Shown here: positions 62,417 through 64,000 of the stretch, one piece after another
How the letters are laid out: each line of letters starts with the position of its first letter
Position numbering within the stretch: position 1 is the stretch's first letter
Assembly: GCA_030429545.1 (NCBI GenBank)
Contig: JAUIFF010000006.1
Coordinates: 248,001-312,000 of the forward strand
Source of the DNA: Polyangia bacterium
Lineage (GTDB): Bacteria; Myxococcota_A; Polyangia; Nannocystales; Nannocystaceae
DNA length: 64,000 nt
Direction of reading: 5' to 3'
The notes under the pieces: generated by a model
Told to the model about the DNA's origin: nothing
Database searches by the model: none
Seen by the model: the letters and a program-made list of their open reading frames with translations, nothing else
Made by a program: the position numbers and the translations under genes

Positions 62417-64000
62417 TTAGGCGGTTTCGGTCTCGTCACCCTGCTCGGCAAAGCCCTGGCGATAGAGCTCGGCGTAGAGGCCATTTTGGGCCATGAGCTG
62501 CTCGTGTGAACCCTGCTCGGCCAGCTCCCCACCGTCGAGGACGAGGATTTTGTCGGCCCGGCGAATCGTGCTCAGACGGTGGGCAATGACCAACACGCTG
62601 CGCCCCTCCAGCAGGGTTTCGATGGCCCGCTGAACGCGATGCTCGGTCATGCTGTCGACGCTAGCGGTCGCCTCATCGAGGATCAGCAACGTCGGTTCAC
62701 GGGCGGCGACCCGGGCAAACGCGATCAACTGCGCCTCGCCAGCCGAAAGGTTGCGACCCCGTTCCTCGATCCACATCTCGTGACCACCGCGCTCAGCGAC
62801 AAAGTCGGCTGCCTGCACAGCCTCGAGCGCCCGGTCGATTCTGGCGGGGTCGTCGACGATCCCCTCCTCGCCCAAACTGACGTTAAACCGGACGTTGTCG
62901 GCGAACAAAAACACGTCCTGCTGGACCATCAAGATATGTTGGCGAAGGGTGTCTGGAAGGACAGTTGAGAGTTCGCACGCGCCCTCGGGCAACTCGAGCG
63001 CAATCGATCCGCTGTACCCCTGGTAGGTCCGGGTGAGTACCCGCCCCAGGCTCGACTTACCCGATCCGGTGCGACCGACCACCGCCACCACCTCGCCGGG
63101 AGCGATATCAAAGTTGAGCCCCTTGAGTATCTCGGGGCCCTCCTCGCGGTAGCCGAAACGCAGGTTGCGTACGCACATACCCCCGCGCCAGTTCACGAGT
63201 GGGTCCGCAGTCTCAGGCTCGCTGCGCTCTTCAGATGTCTCATCGAGCAGGCCGTAAATCCGCTCGAGTGAGGCCAGTGCCCGCTGGATTGTTGCCAACT
63301 TGCCGGAGAACTCGCGGATCGGAACAAACACCCGTTGCAGATAGTCGATGAACGCAAACAGCAACCCCAGGGTGATCGGGCCGTGGGTCTCACTGACCCC
63401 GGGCGCCCCAAAGTAGATCAGCAGGGCGATGCACATCGCACTGATCCCGTCCATCAATGAGTAGAGCAGGGCATCGTAAATGTTGGCCGACTTGGTCGCC
63501 CGCAAATAGCGGGTGCCGAGGCGTTCAAACTCCTTGGCCGCTGCCTCCTCGCGGCGAAACAACTGGACCACCGTGACGCCCGCGAGCTGCTCGGCGAGGT
63601 AGCCACTTTGCACACTTTGGGCCTTGCGTACCTCTAGCTGCAAGCCACGCAACTTTCCGGAGAAAAACCGGACGATGATCGCCAACACCGGGGCGACCGC
63701 AAGTGAGATCAGCGTGAGCCGAACATCGAGCCAGAACATCGCGCCGAGGGTCGTTAAAATTACGACGATGTCGGTTAAAATTGTAAATACACCAAAAGAC
63801 AGGGTCTCGCTGAGGGCTTCGACATCGCTCGTCGAGCGCGACAGCAACGAACCCACCGGGTTTTGGTCGTAAAAGCTTGCCGGCAGGCGCAACACATGGC
63901 GGTAAATCGCCTGGCGAACATCGCTGATCACTGTATGACCGGCGCGTTGCAATGCATAGATCTGGGTGGCCTGGGCCAGAAACTGCGACACCACCGCGGC
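62417..64000 (-). CDS. ABC exporter (membrane plus ATPase fusion), 5' end missing
   Basis: 527 residues are visible, and the frame stays open at the window edge, so the N-terminus lies beyond it. The membrane domain begins mid-way (about four to five helices; YRHVLRLPASFYDQNPVG is the first coupling region). The ATPase domain has AVVGRTGSGKSSLGRVL (Walker A), LSAGEAQLIAFARV (signature), LLILDEATASVD (Walker B) and VIAHRLSTI (His switch). It is an MsbA/multidrug type half-transporter acting as a dimer in the inner membrane; the substrate is unknown. Confidence 0.93.
   Translation of the reverse strand, partial: AAVVSQFLAQATQIYALQRAGHTVISDVRQAIYRHVLRLPASFYDQNPVGSLLSRSTSDVEALSETLSFGVFTILTDIVVILTTLGAMFWLDVRLTLISLAVAPVLAIIVRFFSGKLRGLQLEVRKAQSVQSGYLAEQLAGVTVVQLFRREEAAAKEFERLGTRYLRATKSANIYDALLYSLMDGISAMCIALLIYFGAPGVSETHGPITLGLLFAFIDYLQRVFVPIREFSGKLATIQRALASLERIYGLLDETSEERSEPETADPLVNWRGGMCVRNLRFGYREEGPEILKGLNFDIAPGEVVAVVGRTGSGKSSLGRVLTRTYQGYSGSIALELPEGACELSTVLPDTLRQHILMVQQDVFLFADNVRFNVSLGEEGIVDDPARIDRALEAVQAADFVAERGGHEMWIEERGRNLSAGEAQLIAFARVAAREPTLLILDEATASVDSMTEHRVQRAIETLLEGRSVLVIAHRLSTIRRADKILVLDGGELAEQGSHEQLMAQNGLYAELYRQGFAEQGDETETA

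Larger units (their letters stand above)
5..63791. repeat. Dispersed 10-bp palindrome TGYANNTRCA (44 copies)
   Basis: Exact matches start at 5, 436, 8326, 9698, 10204, 10424, 11284, 11695, 11992, 12903, 13656, 13995, 15326, 16580, 20361, 22944, 24564, 24633, 24765, 28122, 29797, 30345, 32705, 34558, 37199, 38724, 39294, 39908, 40188, 40851, 41291, 41588, 42488, 42650, 44286, 44711, 45217, 49688, 54141, 54870, 57445, 60155, 60948 and 63782. Examples: TGTACTTGCA (four times), TGCATATGCA (four), TGTATCTGCA, TGCATTTACA. About 4 are expected with equal base frequencies, fewer in GC-rich DNA. The motif is its own reverse complement as a pattern. 38 copies lie in genes. There are none in 446-8325, and they are sparse in the helicase and cyclase genes. 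Confidence 0.85.

Noticed and set aside
1..64000. tRNA or rRNA genes
   Set aside because: No TTCGA-arm plus acceptor-stem arrangement or rRNA-like segment was found on either strand by eye.

Overview
The window is GC-rich and gene-dense. It carries many predicted lipoproteins, Cys-rich secreted proteins, a (Gly-Asp)n repeat followed by Cys-rich repeats, HTTM-domain proteins and elaborate signalling fusions. This combination suggests a myxobacterium-like deltaproteobacterium, most likely of the Nannocystaceae/Plesiocystis type. That assignment is an inference from protein style; no rRNA or tRNA gene was seen.

Layout. 1-3.6 kb: methylmalonyl-CoA mutase (small subunit cut by the window edge, then the complete large subunit). 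3.7-10.8 kb: a Cys-rich lipoprotein, two HTTM membrane proteins with a companion tail-domain protein, and an aldo/keto reductase. 10.8-18.1 kb: an unknown lipoprotein, a family-39-type glycosyltransferase, a lytic transglycosylase lipoprotein and an FHA/degenerate-GGDEF protein. 18.3-22.5 kb: a UvrD/PcrA helicase and a receiver-adenylate cyclase. 22.8-34.6 kb: a bacterial alpha-2-macroglobulin and its usual partner PbpC, separated by a (GD)n fibrinogen-like lipoprotein, a PAS-STAS protein and a near-identical partial duplication. 34.6-45.2 kb: a HAD protein, a giant Hsp70-like protein with an acidic insert, a HutF-like deiminase overlapping a retropepsin-like lipoprotein, an unknown secreted protein and a YkgJ-like protein. 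45.4-51.5 kb: mostly lipoproteins and small membrane proteins, with a 1.1-kb non-coding repeat cluster. 51.8-58.1 kb: an AddB/AddA-like nuclease-helicase pair. 58.4-64 kb: a hypothetical protein, an O-antigen ligase-like protein, an HtrA protease, a tandem hairpin array and a truncated ABC exporter.

Two signals go beyond the genes. First, a 10-bp degenerate palindrome, TGYANNTRCA, occurs 44 times by manual count, against about 4 expected with equal base frequencies and fewer in GC-rich DNA. Of the 38 copies inside genes, 32 sit in one codon phase, the phase that puts all four fixed A/T bases at wobble positions. This behaves like a HIP1-style highly iterated palindrome maintained at the DNA level. 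Second, a family of roughly 100-nt nested hairpins (TCGCGG..TTTTGGC....CCTG-arm....GTAG/CTAC....GCCAAAA..CCCGCG) occurs at 46.5-47.5 kb and 61.96-62.41 kb. Its middle stem differs in sequence between copies while pairing is kept, so the structure itself appears to be conserved. I propose these two as the candidate undescribed systems of this window.
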